A stretch of 64,000 nucleotides of DNA from Vibrio sp. PID17_43. Its GTDB lineage: Bacteria > Pseudomonadota > Gammaproteobacteria > Enterobacterales > Vibrionaceae. The stretch is from positions 1 to 64,000 of the forward strand of contig NZ_LIXM01000006.1 of NCBI RefSeq assembly GCF_002608565.1, written 5' to 3'. The notes under the pieces were generated by a model. The model ran no database searches, was not told the DNA's origin, and saw nothing but the letters and a program-made list of their open reading frames with translations. The translations under genes were made by a program, and so were the position numbers. Below, one piece after another: positions 53,166-62,522 of the stretch (position 1 is its first letter; each line of letters opens with the position of its first letter).

Positions 53166-53837
53166 ATGTTAAAACTGTCAGACCTATGTAAAGGCTATGT
53201 AGACGGGGGGGAATTTCATCCTGTACTACAAGGGGCAGAATTGACATTGCAACAAGGTGAACAAGTTGCGTTAATGGGAGAGAGTGGCTCCGGAAAAAGT
53301 ACGTTGCTTAATTTGATTGCGGGGCTTGATACCGCGGATTCCGGTGAAATTCAGTACTCCAATTTTGCGATGCACAGTGCACCAGAACGCCTAAGAACAC
53401 TCTACCGTCGCAACAATATTGGTAATATCTTCCAACAGTTCAATCTATTACCTACTCTGAATATTGCTGACAATATTCGTTTTTGCCGTCAACTCAAAGG
53501 TTTACCAGAAGATAAGGGGTTGTGGCGTCAAATTTTATCCGCACTCGATCTTATGCCGCTTTTAGGTCGCTATCCTGAAGAGGTCTCTGGTGGACAGCAG
53601 CAACGCGCTGCTATTGCACGTGCGCTTTATATGGAACCTAAAATTCTATTGGCTGATGAACCGACGGGCAGTCTTGATGAACGCAATGCGGAAGCGGTAA
53701 TGCGCTTGCTCACCAGTCTAGCGCGCCAACTTGATTGTACGCTGTTACTCGTCACACACAGTGAAAAAGTAGCAGAGCACATGGAAGGTCGAATTCGTCT
53801 TCAAGGAGGGCAGCTACATGTTATGGCCCGTAGTTAA
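53166..53837 (+). CDS. ABC transporter ATPase, LolD/MacB type (AttE-like)
   Basis: A 223-aa ATPase with Walker A GESGSGKST (about residues 38-46), Q-loop FQQFNLLPTLN, signature VSGGQQQRAAIARAL and Walker B ILLADEPTGSLDE. The LLADEPTG form is typical of the MacB/LolD/FtsE group that works with FtsX-like permeases. It overlaps the permease gene by 20 bp. The trio resembles the annotated AttEFGH system; substrate unknown. Confidence 0.88.
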   Translation: MLKLSDLCKGYVDGGEFHPVLQGAELTLQQGEQVALMGESGSGKSTLLNLIAGLDTADSGEIQYSNFAMHSAPERLRTLYRRNNIGNIFQQFNLLPTLNIADNIRFCRQLKGLPEDKGLWRQILSALDLMPLLGRYPEEVSGGQQQRAAIARALYMEPKILLADEPTGSLDERNAEAVMRLLTSLARQLDCTLLLVTHSEKVAEHMEGRIRLQGGQLHVMARS

Positions 53838-56271
53838 GGCACTACTCGGTCACTACCGTCGCTACCCACTACAAATTATTCTTGTTTGGCTTGGTTTAAC
53901 CCTAGGCGTATCGCTTCTTGTTGGGGTTACCTCTATTAACCAACATGCTAAGCAAAGTTATGAAACGGGTGAAAAGCTTTTTTCAAACCCTTTGCCGTAT
54001 CGAATTCGCACTAAACACTCCGCCAATAAAATTCCCCAAGGTTTTTATATTCAACTTCGTCGAGCAGGGTTCCATCAGTGCGCCCCTTTTGACGTCTTGC
54101 ACCTTGATACCAAAAACGATTTGGGACTCATGCTGGTTGGCGTTGATCCTGTGGCCTTGTTACCTTTACATCAGGGTAAGTCACTGGGCGATCTACCACT
54201 GCTTTCATTGATGAAACCCCCTTATCCCACGCTCATTAGCCAAGACTTGGCGTCTCACATGGAATTGAAAAATGGCGATTTTATCGAGTTAAATGACGGC
54301 AGTAGACTGGGACCTGTAAAGGTCGATACCGATCAGATGTTATCTGGCACTCGGTTGGTTACTGATATTTCCCTTTTACGAATGTTAAAGCGCAGTTCTG
54401 GTCTTTCTGCAATTTCTTGTGGAGAAATGCCTGAAGAGAAAGTATTAGCACTGAAGAAACTGCTGCCAAATGGAATGGTGCTGGTACGAAACAGCCGTAG
54501 TGAACTGGAATCTCTTACCAAAGCGTTTCATTTGAATTTAACCGCAATGGGAATGTTATCGTTCCTAGTGGGGTTGTTCATTTTCTATCAAGCTATGTCG
54601 CTTTCTTTTATTCAACGTCAACGACTGGTTGGGATCTTGCGTCAAGCAGGTGTGACGGGTACGCAGCTCACGCAAGCGCTGCTGCTCGAGTTGTGTCTAC
54701 TAGTTCTGTTGGCGTGGGGATGCGGTAATTTTTTTGGTTTAATTTTGGCCAATGAACTTATTCCTGCAGTGTCATCGAGCTTGAGCGATCTTTATAATGC
54801 GAATGTTGGCCTTGCGATTGGTTGGTCATGGGAATCGAGTCTGTACAGTTTGGCGATGTCTGCATTAGGTGCATTGCTATCGTGTCTGTGGCCGTTGATT
54901 CGCTTACTTAAGTCACAGCCTATTCGCCTTTCTTCTCGCTTATCATTAATGCGTTTTGCGGGTCGTGAATTTTCTTGGCAAGCACTTGCGGCGTGTGCTT
55001 TTTGTGTTGCTGCTGTCGCGGTGTATCAGGCGCCTAAGACTCAGGAGTCAGGTTTTACTATCATTGCGTTAATGTTAGTCAGTGTTGCGCTGTTTATGCC
55101 GTTCATTATGTGGCATGTGTTCCAGAGCCTTTCATACTCTATGCGTTGGGTTCGGGTTCGTTGGTTCTTTGCTGATTCAGCGGCAAGCATGAGTTATCGT
55201 GGTGTGGCAACCATGGCATTTATGCTTGCGTTAGCGGCAAACATTGGCGTGGAAACCATGGTGGGTAGCTTTCGTGATACCACCGATAAATGGTTAAGTC
55301 AGCGTTTGGCGGCGGATTTGTATGTTTACCCAACCAATAGTTCAGCCGCGCGTATGAGTGCTTGGTTGAAAAAACAACCAGAGGTGGATGCGGTTTGGTG
55401 GCGTTGGGAGAAAGATTTTCCAACTGAACGCGGTTCGCTACAAGTTGTGAGTACTGGGGCTTCAGAAGGTGAGTTAGATGCACTGACGGTGAAGCTGGGG
55501 ATTCCGAATTATTGGTACCATTTACATCATGCTAAGAGTTTGATGATCAGTGAATCCATGGCGCTAAAACTGGATATTCGGCCTGGTGATTATATTGATT
55601 TGCTCTCTCCGCTCGGTAGTGGTTGGCAGGTCGTTGGCGTTTACTTCGATTACGGTAATCCATATAACCAAATCATGATGTCTCATAGGAATTGGCTGTA
55701 TGCATTTGCTGGTTCTGGCAACGTTGGCTTGGGCGTGTTGCTCAAAGAAAACGTGAATGGCGAAGGGCTTAAAGGACGGTTGGAAAGTGTATACCGTCTG
55801 CCACAAGATCGTGTGTTCGATAATAGCAATATTTACAATCAAGCAATGCGGGTCTTTGATCATACGTTTGCCATTGCAGGAACGCTCGGCAATATCACGT
55901 TGATTATTGCGGTATTCGGCCTGTTTTTTGCAACTTTAGCGGGTGAGTTGTCTCGTCAACGACATTTTTCTTTGCTTCGCTGTATGGGCGTGTCAGGTAA
56001 AGAGCTAGTAGCACTAGGTGGCTTGCAGTTGTTTGTCTTTGGCACTATCTCGGCAATTATTGCCGTTCCGCTGGGTTTGGCATTAGCGAACTTGATCGTC
56101 GACATCATTATTAAACAATCTTTTGGTTGGTCGTTAGAGTTGCAAATCATTCCGTGGGAGTACGTACAGACCATTGCCTGGGCAATGTTGGCTATTATGA
56201 TTGCCGGAGCCTTACCTGTTATCCGAATGATTAAGAGCACACCAATGAAGTCACTGAGGGATGCGTTGTAG
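53818..56271 (+). CDS. FtsX-like ABC permease, fused AttF/AttG type
   Basis: An 817-aa membrane protein with two FtsX/MacB-type permease units. TM1 is near residues 18-38, a periplasmic domain follows, then TM clusters at about 240-380 and 390-460, and a C-terminal triple at about 690-800 (GMLSFLVGLFIFYQAMSLSF in the first half, LLRCMGVSGKELVALGGLQL in the second). It overlaps both neighbours, so the three genes form one operon. Confidence 0.87.
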   Translation: MLWPVVKALLGHYRRYPLQIILVWLGLTLGVSLLVGVTSINQHAKQSYETGEKLFSNPLPYRIRTKHSANKIPQGFYIQLRRAGFHQCAPFDVLHLDTKNDLGLMLVGVDPVALLPLHQGKSLGDLPLLSLMKPPYPTLISQDLASHMELKNGDFIELNDGSRLGPVKVDTDQMLSGTRLVTDISLLRMLKRSSGLSAISCGEMPEEKVLALKKLLPNGMVLVRNSRSELESLTKAFHLNLTAMGMLSFLVGLFIFYQAMSLSFIQRQRLVGILRQAGVTGTQLTQALLLELCLLVLLAWGCGNFFGLILANELIPAVSSSLSDLYNANVGLAIGWSWESSLYSLAMSALGALLSCLWPLIRLLKSQPIRLSSRLSLMRFAGREFSWQALAACAFCVAAVAVYQAPKTQESGFTIIALMLVSVALFMPFIMWHVFQSLSYSMRWVRVRWFFADSAASMSYRGVATMAFMLALAANIGVETMVGSFRDTTDKWLSQRLAADLYVYPTNSSAARMSAWLKKQPEVDAVWWRWEKDFPTERGSLQVVSTGASEGELDALTVKLGIPNYWYHLHHAKSLMISESMALKLDIRPGDYIDLLSPLGSGWQVVGVYFDYGNPYNQIMMSHRNWLYAFAGSGNVGLGVLLKENVNGEGLKGRLESVYRLPQDRVFDNSNIYNQAMRVFDHTFAIAGTLGNITLIIAVFGLFFATLAGELSRQRHFSLLRCMGVSGKELVALGGLQLFVFGTISAIIAVPLGLALANLIVDIIIKQSFGWSLELQIIPWEYVQTIAWAMLAIMIAGALPVIRMIKSTPMKSLRDAL

Positions 56272-57395
56272 TGAAAGATATGAAAAACAAAAAGATTTTC
56301 TCTATTTCTGCTTTGCTCTTTCTAGCATTTATCTTTTTGACTGGCGCCGCGCTTTATTGGACTCATTGGGACGAAGCAACAGCAACAGAAGAAAATGAGA
56401 TCAATCACGTGCTACAACGTGAAAGTAAGACGGTCTTTGATCCAGTTTTACCAGATGAACATGTCTCTTTGCCTAAAGACTTTCGTTTTCACCTAGGCTA
56501 TCAACACGAATGGTGGAATTATTTTGCGAAATTGCAGGATAAAAATGGTCAAGTATACAACGTGCAATGGAGCTACTTTAGGGTTGCGACGGATGAACGA
56601 GATACGCATGGATGGCAAAATCCACAGCTCTATCTATCTCATGTGGTAATAAGCAGTGGCTCTCAAGTATGGCGAGAGCAGCGTGTTGCTCGTGGCGGAA
56701 TTGGCCAAGCAGGAATGACTAACCACCCATTTCGCTTATGGATAGACAATTGGAACTGGCGCTCGCTGGGCTTGACGCCATTTCCTGGTCAACTTGATGT
56801 GTCAACGGATGCATTTGGACTTGAACTCAACACCATAACCAATGGCCCATTTGTGGTAAATGGTGATAAGGGCTTTCAAATTAAACACGCATTGCAATCG
56901 GTCGCTTCTTTTAGCTTTAGTGCGCCGTTCCTAAATGTGAAAGGGACACTTACCCTCAATGGTCAGCTTATATCTGTTTCTGGCTCTGCATGGGCTCAGA
57001 AGGAATGGGGAAGTGGTATGATCGGAGAAGGTCAGCAAGGTTGGGACTGGCTTGTCTTTAACTTCGATGATGGTAGAGCGCTTACCGTGAGTCGCTATCG
57101 TCATAATGGCCAGTTACCACACATCTTTGGGACTCTGTCTACTCGCTCTGGGGCGGTATTTAATTTGACTGAGAAGGATTTTAGTATTACCCCAATGCAG
57201 GTGACGAGCTTACCTAATGGTCGACGATTACCTCTGCAATGGATCATTAATGTGCCCGAGCATGGTATTAACTTAACGACGAGAATCACCAAGTCAGATA
57301 TGTGGCAGCCTTTTTTGATTCCTTACTGGGAAGGACCTATACAAGCTTCTGGCTCTAACGAAGCATGGGGATTTATGCAGCTTACGGGTTACTAA
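56271..57395 (+). CDS. Lipocalin-like (AttH/CrtC-type) exported protein
   Basis: A 374-aa protein with an N-terminal hydrophobic anchor (about residues 9-30) and an AttH/hydroxyneurosporene-synthase-like double lipocalin fold. Marker segments are HLGYQHEWWNYFAKLQDKNG, SWAQKEWGSGMIG and WDWLVFNFDDGRAL. The GTG at 56271 overlaps the permease stop by 1 nt; an ATG 3 codons later is an alternative start. It probably works in the periplasm with the ABC system, perhaps binding a lipid-like ligand (inference). Confidence 0.85.
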   Translation: MKDMKNKKIFSISALLFLAFIFLTGAALYWTHWDEATATEENEINHVLQRESKTVFDPVLPDEHVSLPKDFRFHLGYQHEWWNYFAKLQDKNGQVYNVQWSYFRVATDERDTHGWQNPQLYLSHVVISSGSQVWREQRVARGGIGQAGMTNHPFRLWIDNWNWRSLGLTPFPGQLDVSTDAFGLELNTITNGPFVVNGDKGFQIKHALQSVASFSFSAPFLNVKGTLTLNGQLISVSGSAWAQKEWGSGMIGEGQQGWDWLVFNFDDGRALTVSRYRHNGQLPHIFGTLSTRSGAVFNLTEKDFSITPMQVTSLPNGRRLPLQWIINVPEHGINLTTRITKSDMWQPFLIPYWEGPIQASGSNEAWGFMQLTGY

Positions 57396-57407
57396 ATACG
57401 ATATAAA

Positions 57408-57432
57408 AACCGCCGAGAAAGGCGGCTTTTTT
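57408..57432 (+). terminator. Rho-independent terminator of the AttEFGH-like operon
   Basis: CCGCC-gagaaa-GGCGG followed by C and six T residues, 14 nt after the stop. Confidence 0.8.
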
Positions 57433-57724
57433 GGGCAGGGATAGCATCATGCTTGTCTCAAAATAACATGGATATTACGAAAATTAATCTCATATTACAC
57501 TATGTTAATAGTGGTCTCAGTGAGTATTTCGACTTATTAGGAGATGAAAAGGACTTTTACGTATTTATTCTTCTGTTGGAAAATTCGATGTGTCGTTTAG
57601 TTTGTATCGGAAATAACGAAGTTTATACTCTGAACAAGCGATTATTCTTAAATTTTCCACAGATATACACTCTCATCATTCTTTGTTACTCGTTTATTAA
57701 GATAATAAATATAAGGGCGAAACC
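57433..57724. promoter_or_regulatory. Leader region of nhaA
   Basis: 292 bp, strongly AT-rich, presumably containing the nhaA promoter. A 91-codon frame runs through it, but it uses a TTG start without a ribosome site and its composition follows base bias; it is not accepted as a gene. Confidence 0.4.
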
Positions 57725-58882
57725 ATGAACGATGTCATTCGTGACTTTTTCAAAATGGAATCTGCAGGTGGTATTCTTTTAGTGATTGCAGCGGCAATCG
57801 CAATGACCATTGCCAACTCACCATTTGGTGAGACTTATCAAGCAATGCTGCATACTTATGTATTGGGTATGTCAGTTTCTCATTGGATCAATGATGGCCT
57901 GATGGCCGTGTTTTTCATGCTCATTGGTCTTGAAGTAAAGCGTGAACTGCTTGAAGGTGCATTAAAATCGAAAGAAACGGCGATTTTCCCAGCAATTGCC
58001 GCGGTAGGTGGTATGTTAGCGCCAGCTCTAGTTTATGTTGCTTTTAATGCGGGCGATCCGGAAGCAATTTCTGGTTGGGCTATTCCTGCAGCAACCGATA
58101 TTGCATTTGCGCTAGGTATTATGGCGCTATTAGGCAAGCGTGTACCTATTAGCTTGAAAGTATTTTTGTTGGCATTAGCGATCATCGATGACCTTGGTGT
58201 GGTTGTGATCATTGCATTGTTTTATACCAGTGATCTATCAACAACGGCACTTGTGGTTGGCTTTATTATGACCGGTGTGTTGTTCATGTTGAATTCTAAA
58301 AATGTTACCAAACTTACGCCTTATATGATTGTCGGCGCGATTCTTTGGTTTGCGGTATTGAAATCGGGTGTTCACGCCACCTTGGCGGGTGTTGTGATCG
58401 GTTTTGCTATCCCATTAAAAGGCAAAAAAGGTGAGCATTCGCCACTCAAACACATGGAGCACGCACTGCATCCATACGTTGCCTTTGGTATTCTTCCTAT
58501 ATTTGCTTTTGCAAACGCGGGCATCTCACTGGAGGGTGTGTCACTGGCTGGTTTAACGTCAATGCTGCCTCTTGGTATCGCTCTAGGTCTATTGGTAGGT
58601 AAACCACTTGGCATCTTTACGTTCAGTTGGGTAGCGGTAAAAGCGGGTATTGCAAAGCTGCCTCAAGGTGTGAATTTTGTACATATCTTTGCGGTGTCAG
58701 TACTGTGTGGTATCGGCTTTACCATGTCGATTTTCATCTCATCACTGGCATTTGGTAACGTAAGTCCTGAGTTCGACACCTATGCTCGACTTGGAATCTT
58801 AATGGGATCAACAACTGCCGCGATCATTGGTTATGCACTGCTGCATTTCTCATTACCAAAGACGCCTGCTCAAGATGCATAA
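57725..58882 (+). CDS. nhaA: Na+/H+ antiporter NhaA
   Basis: A 385-aa inner-membrane antiporter with 12 TM segments. The paired aspartates of the ion site are in [19 protein letters not shown] (about residues 155-160), and [17 protein letters not shown] carries the TM4 unwound segment. It exports sodium at alkaline pH. AAGGG lies 8 nt before the ATG. Confidence 0.95.
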   Translation: MNDVIRDFFKMESAGGILLVIAAAIAMTIANSPFGETYQAMLHTYVLGMSVSHWINDGLMAVFFMLIGLEVKRELLEGALKSKETAIFPAIAAVGGMLAPALVYVAFNAGDPEAISGWAIPAATDIAFALGIMALLGKRVPISLKVFLLALAIIDDLGVVVIIALFYTSDLSTTALVVGFIMTGVLFMLNSKNVTKLTPYMIVGAILWFAVLKSGVHATLAGVVIGFAIPLKGKKGEHSPLKHMEHALHPYVAFGILPIFAFANAGISLEGVSLAGLTSMLPLGIALGLLVGKPLGIFTFSWVAVKAGIAKLPQGVNFVHIFAVSVLCGIGFTMSIFISSLAFGNVSPEFDTYARLGILMGSTTAAIIGYALLHFSLPKTPAQDA

Positions 58883-58900
58883 GTCTTAGACAGTCTAGTT

Positions 58901-58932
58901 ATATGAGAAGCCTCCCTACCGGGAGGTTTTTT
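58901..58932 (+). terminator. Rho-independent terminator of nhaA
   Basis: AAGCCTCCC-tacc-GGGAGGTTT followed by a T run, about 20 nt after the stop. Confidence 0.85.
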
Positions 58933-59033
58933 TATGTATTGAATTACGCGCTGCTAGGCATTCACGCGATCCCGTGACATTGATGAAGAAGGGGGCTTAG
59001 AGCAGAAGAAGGAGCTGTACAAAATCGAGGGCG

Positions 59034-59163
59034 AAAAAAAGCCCAGATTAAAAAGTGTCTGGGCGGATACAAACATAGGAGTTAATAAGAAAAAGCAGCA
59101 ATACAACAACTAGATGGAAACAAGTTTGACGGCCAGTAAAACTTAAAATGCACTAGTTGTTAC
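59034..59163 (-). ncRNA. vrrA: VrrA-like sigma-E-dependent small RNA
   Basis: About 130 nt on the minus strand. The 5' part folds as AACAACTAG/CTAGTTGTT (59105-59113 with 59153-59161) enclosing AAGTTT/AAACTT. A single-stranded stretch with CUCCU (anti-ribosome-site) follows, then the terminator GCCCAGA/TCTGGGC with seven T residues at 59040-59034. It lies next to psrA-fadE; from memory V. cholerae vrrA, a sigma-E-driven 140-nt sRNA that represses porins, sits beside the same genes (VC1741 region). Sequence identity to VrrA was not checked. Confidence 0.65.
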
Positions 59164-59169
59164 ATACAT

Positions 59170-59198
59170 TCAGACCAGGCCAATTCCAATCAGTTCCA
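59170..59198 (-). promoter_or_regulatory. Sigma-E promoter of the VrrA-like sRNA
   Basis: On the minus strand, GGAACTG (59197-59191), a 15-bp spacer and GTCTGA (59175-59170) fit the sigma-E consensus GGAACTT-N15-GTCTAA. Transcription would begin near 59163. Confidence 0.7.
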
Positions 59199-59272
59199 TT
59201 TTTTTTTCAAAGTTTTTTTGCACCCAGATATTTCTGCAAATTCATTCCCTTAATGGCTCACGCTCCTCAATC

Positions 59273-59283
59273 TGGTCAGACCA
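59273..59283. promoter_or_regulatory. FadR-like operator upstream of psrA-fadE
   Basis: TGGTCAGACCA is a perfect palindrome matching the core of the FadR consensus (CTGGTCNGACC). It lies about 86 bp before the psrA ATG, which fits repression of beta-oxidation genes by FadR. Confidence 0.6.
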
Positions 59284-59339
59284 ATGACTAAAAATGTGAT
59301 GTTAATCATTTGTTAACTTAAGGTTTCGGAGGTATATTT

Positions 59340-59353
59340 CAAACAGTTGTTTA
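59340..59353. promoter_or_regulatory. PsrA-like operator in front of psrA
   Basis: CAAAC-AGTT-GTTTA, close to the Pseudomonas PsrA box (C/G)AAAC-N2-4-GTTT(C/G). It lies 16 bp before the psrA ATG, which suggests autorepression. Confidence 0.5.
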
Positions 59354-59368
59354 ATACGAGTGATTGAA

Positions 59369-59995
59369 ATGGCCCCGAGAAGTACAACAAAAGAAAAAAT
59401 ACTCGACATAGCCGAAGGGCTATTTGCGGAATATGGCTTCAATGACACTTCACTACGAACGATAACTGGCAAAGCGAATGTGAATCTAGCTTCGGTTAAC
59501 TATCATTTCGGTGATAAAAAAACATTAGTAAGAGCCGTGCTTGACCGATATCTCGAGGCACTTATGCCTAGTATTAAGACATCATTAGTCGAATTGAATA
59601 CGCGCGATGACTACAACATGGACGAAGTGTTTGAATCGCTACGCTTGCCTTTACGTGCGTTGAATGAGGTACGCCCGAATGGTACCGCATTATTCATGCT
59701 TTTGATTGGACGCGGTTATACCGATGTACAAGGGCATCTGCGGTGGTTCATTAGCACCAGATATGAAGAAGTATTAAACCTTTTCATATCCTCGATTATG
59801 AAAGCCAACCCAAGTTTGACGGAAGAGCAATTGTTCTGGCGCTTGCATTTCACATTAGGTACATGTGTTTTTACCATGGCGTCAAGTCAGGCACTAACAG
59901 AATTAGCAGAAAGTAAATTTGAGAAGGAAGTGGACATAAAGTCCGTTGTTGATTTACTGATTCCTTACTTGTCGGCTGGCATGTCGACCAAGTAG
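59369..59995 (+). CDS. psrA: TetR-family fatty-acid regulator PsrA
   Basis: A 208-aa regulator. The N-terminal helix-turn-helix DTSLRTITGKANVNLASVNYHFGDKKTLVRAVLDRYLE matches the PsrA form in Pseudomonas, Shewanella and Vibrio. The ATG at 59369 (MAPRSTTKEKIL) fits family N-termini; an in-frame GTG 3 codons earlier is possible. PsrA proteins bind long-chain fatty acids and control beta-oxidation genes. It lies 62 bp before fadE on the same strand. Confidence 0.85.
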   Translation: MAPRSTTKEKILDIAEGLFAEYGFNDTSLRTITGKANVNLASVNYHFGDKKTLVRAVLDRYLEALMPSIKTSLVELNTRDDYNMDEVFESLRLPLRALNEVRPNGTALFMLLIGRGYTDVQGHLRWFISTRYEEVLNLFISSIMKANPSLTEEQLFWRLHFTLGTCVFTMASSQALTELAESKFEKEVDIKSVVDLLIPYLSAGMSTK

Positions 59996-60057
59996 ACATT
60001 GATAATGAATAAGAAAATTTAATCACCTGCGGTGAAGTGAACAAAAGGATCTGAACT

Positions 60058-62340
60058 ATGAGCTCTCTACGAAGAAAATGGATTAGTGACCCAGCATTCA
60101 AAGTATTCAAAAAAGTACTCCCTCCACTATCGAGTACCGAAAAAGAAGCAATGGAAGCGGGGAGTGTATGGTGGGATGCTGAATTGTTTTCCGGCAAACC
60201 AGACTTTACAACACTGCATCATTATCCTAAGCCTGCCCTGTCATCAGAAGAGCAAGCGTTCATGGATAACGAACTGGAAACCTTACTAGAAATGTTGGAT
60301 GACCAGAAAATCGTTAAGGATGACCGTGACCTACCACCACAGGTATGGGAATACCTACGTAAAGAGCGTTTTTTCTCACTGATCATTTCAAAAGAATATG
60401 GTGGTCGTGCGTTTTCTGCATTAGCAAACTCGACCATCGTCACTCGCATCGCAACTCGTAGCATTAGTGCAGCGGTATCAGTTATGGTGCCAAACTCACT
60501 TGGCCCGGGTGAACTACTGACCCACTATGGTACACAAGAGCAGAAAGATTACTGGTTACCACGCCTAGCCGACGGTACTGATATTCCTTGTTTTGCGTTA
60601 ACAGGTCCAGAAGCAGGTTCAGATGCTGGCGGTATCCCCGATCAAGGTGTGGTTTGTTATGGCTCGCATGAAGGGAAAGAGGTACTGGGTGTTCGAGTAA
60701 GTTGGAATAAACGCTATATTACACTTGCACCAGTGGCGAGCGTACTTGGTCTCGCTTTTAAGCTACAAGATCCAGATGGGTTACTTGGTGATCAGAAAGA
60801 TATTGGTATTACGTGTGCGCTTATTCCAGCGGATCACGAGGGCGTTGAAATTGGTGAGCGACACGATCCTCTAGGCTCTGCGTTCATGAATGGTCCAACT
60901 CGTGGTAATGATGTATTTATTCCAATGGACTGGCTGATTGGTGGCTCTGAATACGCAGGTAAAGGCTGGCGTATGCTGGTGGAATGCTTGTCGGCTGGAC
61001 GAGGTATTTCTCTTCCTGCGCTAGGGACGGCGATTGGTCACCTTACTACACGCACAACAGGTGCCTACGCATACGTTCGTAAGCAGTTTGGTATGTCGAT
61101 CGGTAAGTTTGAAGGTGTTGCCGAAGCCATGGGGCGTATCGGTGGCTTAACTTATTTATTAGAGGCGACTCGTACGTTGACAACCACTTCTCTTGATATG
61201 AAGGAGAAGCCCGGCATTGTAACCGCAATTGCTAAGTACCACATGACAGAGATCGCACGTACGATCTTAAATGACTCCTTTGACATTCATGCGGGGCGGG
61301 CGATTCAAGACGGTCCGATGAACTACCTAGCTAAGCATTATCTTGGTATTCCGGTCGCCATCACAGTGGAAGGCGCAAATATTTTGACTCGTAATCTAAT
61401 GATCTTCGGTCAAGGTGCGACACGCTGTCATCCATACGTGTTGAAAGAAATGGAAGCCGCAGCAAACCCGGATACTAACCAAGGTGCGAAAGCATTTGAT
61501 GATCTGCTGTTTAAACACATTAAACACGCAATGGGCAATACATTTGGCGCATTTGGAGCAGCATTAACGGGGGCACGTTTTGTCAAGGCTCACATGAGTG
61601 GTCCTACGCAGCAGTACTACAAAGACATCACACGTTTGAGCAGAGCTTTAGCAGTGAGTGCAGACTTTGCAATGTTAACGCTAGGGGGGGATTTAAAGCG
61701 TAAGGAGATGATTTCTGCGCGTCTTGGTGATGGTTTGAGTTATTTGTATATGGCTTCAGCAGCTCTGAAGAAGTACGAAGATGAAGGTCGTCAGCAAGGT
61801 GATTTAAATTTTGTTCACTATGCGGTGCAGCACTGTTTGTACAATGTATCAAAGTCATTGAATGAAGCTTACTCAAATTTTCCAGTGAAATATGTGGGTG
61901 GTGTACTAAAAGGCTTACTGTTCCCTCTAGGTAATCATTTTAAAGCGCCGAGCGACGAGCTATGTGTTGGTCTCGCGGAAGCAATGATGACGCCAGGGGT
62001 GCAACGTGACAGACTGACCAATTTGTGTTACATCGGAAAGGGTGAGGATGATAGCGTTGGTTTGATGGAGAACGCGTTCCTAGCGATGTATGATATCAAA
62101 CCGCTTGAGCGAAAATTAATGAAGGCGGCGAAAGACGGCAAAGTGGCCCGTAAAGGCATATTGCATGACCGTTTACAGCAAGCCTTTGAAGCTGGTGTGT
62201 TAACAGAGCAAGAAATTGATCAAATTCTGGCTGCGGATAAATTGCGTAACAAAGCGATTCAAGTTGATCATTTTAGCCACGATTTCTCAGAAGTACGTAC
62301 CAATAGCTCGAAGGGATCGAAATTAAACTCGGTTGCATAA
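60058..62340 (+). CDS. fadE: Acyl-CoA dehydrogenase FadE
   Basis: A 760-aa flavoprotein that performs the first step of fatty-acid beta-oxidation. Acyl-CoA dehydrogenase features include CFALTGPEAGSDAGG (flavin-binding, about residues 180-195), KRYITLAPVASVLGLAF and AKYHMTEIARTILNDSFDIHAGRAIQDGP. A long C-terminal extension (about 500-760) is typical of FadE rather than of short acyl-CoA dehydrogenases. Probably controlled by FadR and PsrA through the upstream sites. Confidence 0.93.
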   Translation: MSSLRRKWISDPAFKVFKKVLPPLSSTEKEAMEAGSVWWDAELFSGKPDFTTLHHYPKPALSSEEQAFMDNELETLLEMLDDQKIVKDDRDLPPQVWEYLRKERFFSLIISKEYGGRAFSALANSTIVTRIATRSISAAVSVMVPNSLGPGELLTHYGTQEQKDYWLPRLADGTDIPCFALTGPEAGSDAGGIPDQGVVCYGSHEGKEVLGVRVSWNKRYITLAPVASVLGLAFKLQDPDGLLGDQKDIGITCALIPADHEGVEIGERHDPLGSAFMNGPTRGNDVFIPMDWLIGGSEYAGKGWRMLVECLSAGRGISLPALGTAIGHLTTRTTGAYAYVRKQFGMSIGKFEGVAEAMGRIGGLTYLLEATRTLTTTSLDMKEKPGIVTAIAKYHMTEIARTILNDSFDIHAGRAIQDGPMNYLAKHYLGIPVAITVEGANILTRNLMIFGQGATRCHPYVLKEMEAAANPDTNQGAKAFDDLLFKHIKHAMGNTFGAFGAALTGARFVKAHMSGPTQQYYKDITRLSRALAVSADFAMLTLGGDLKRKEMISARLGDGLSYLYMASAALKKYEDEGRQQGDLNFVHYAVQHCLYNVSKSLNEAYSNFPVKYVGGVLKGLLFPLGNHFKAPSDELCVGLAEAMMTPGVQRDRLTNLCYIGKGEDDSVGLMENAFLAMYDIKPLERKLMKAAKDGKVARKGILHDRLQQAFEAGVLTEQEIDQILAADKLRNKAIQVDHFSHDFSEVRTNSSKGSKLNSVA

Positions 62341-62366
62341 GCTTTCTTCTTCCACCAACATAATCA

Positions 62367-62392
62367 AAGCACCTCCCAAGAGGTGCTTTTTT
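62367..62392 (+). terminator. Rho-independent terminator of fadE
   Basis: AAGCACCTC-ccaa-GAGGTGCTT followed by a T run, 26 nt after the stop. Confidence 0.88.
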
Positions 62393-62522
62393 ATGTCCTT
62401 TGGCCAGAGATTGACGATTGAGTGCTCCAACCACTTGCATTTTCGATGCCTTTTTACAGAAATTAGATGCGAAGTTACGACGAAACTTTTATCCTAGCAA
62501 GGTTGTTTAAAGGAAGTTGAAT

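Noticed and set aside
57453..57728. 91-codon frame between the AttH-like gene and nhaA
   Set aside because: TTG start, no ribosome site, Ile/Leu-rich composition that follows the AT bias, and it overlaps the nhaA start.
59125..59140. Vector-like lacZ match (ACTGGCCGTC on the minus strand)
   Set aside because: Only 10 bases match, inside the conserved-looking sRNA fold; chance is the simplest reading.
59161..59180. Second FadR-like half-site (CTGGTCTGA on the minus strand)
   Set aside because: The right half does not match; the bases are better explained as the -10 part of a sigma-E promoter.
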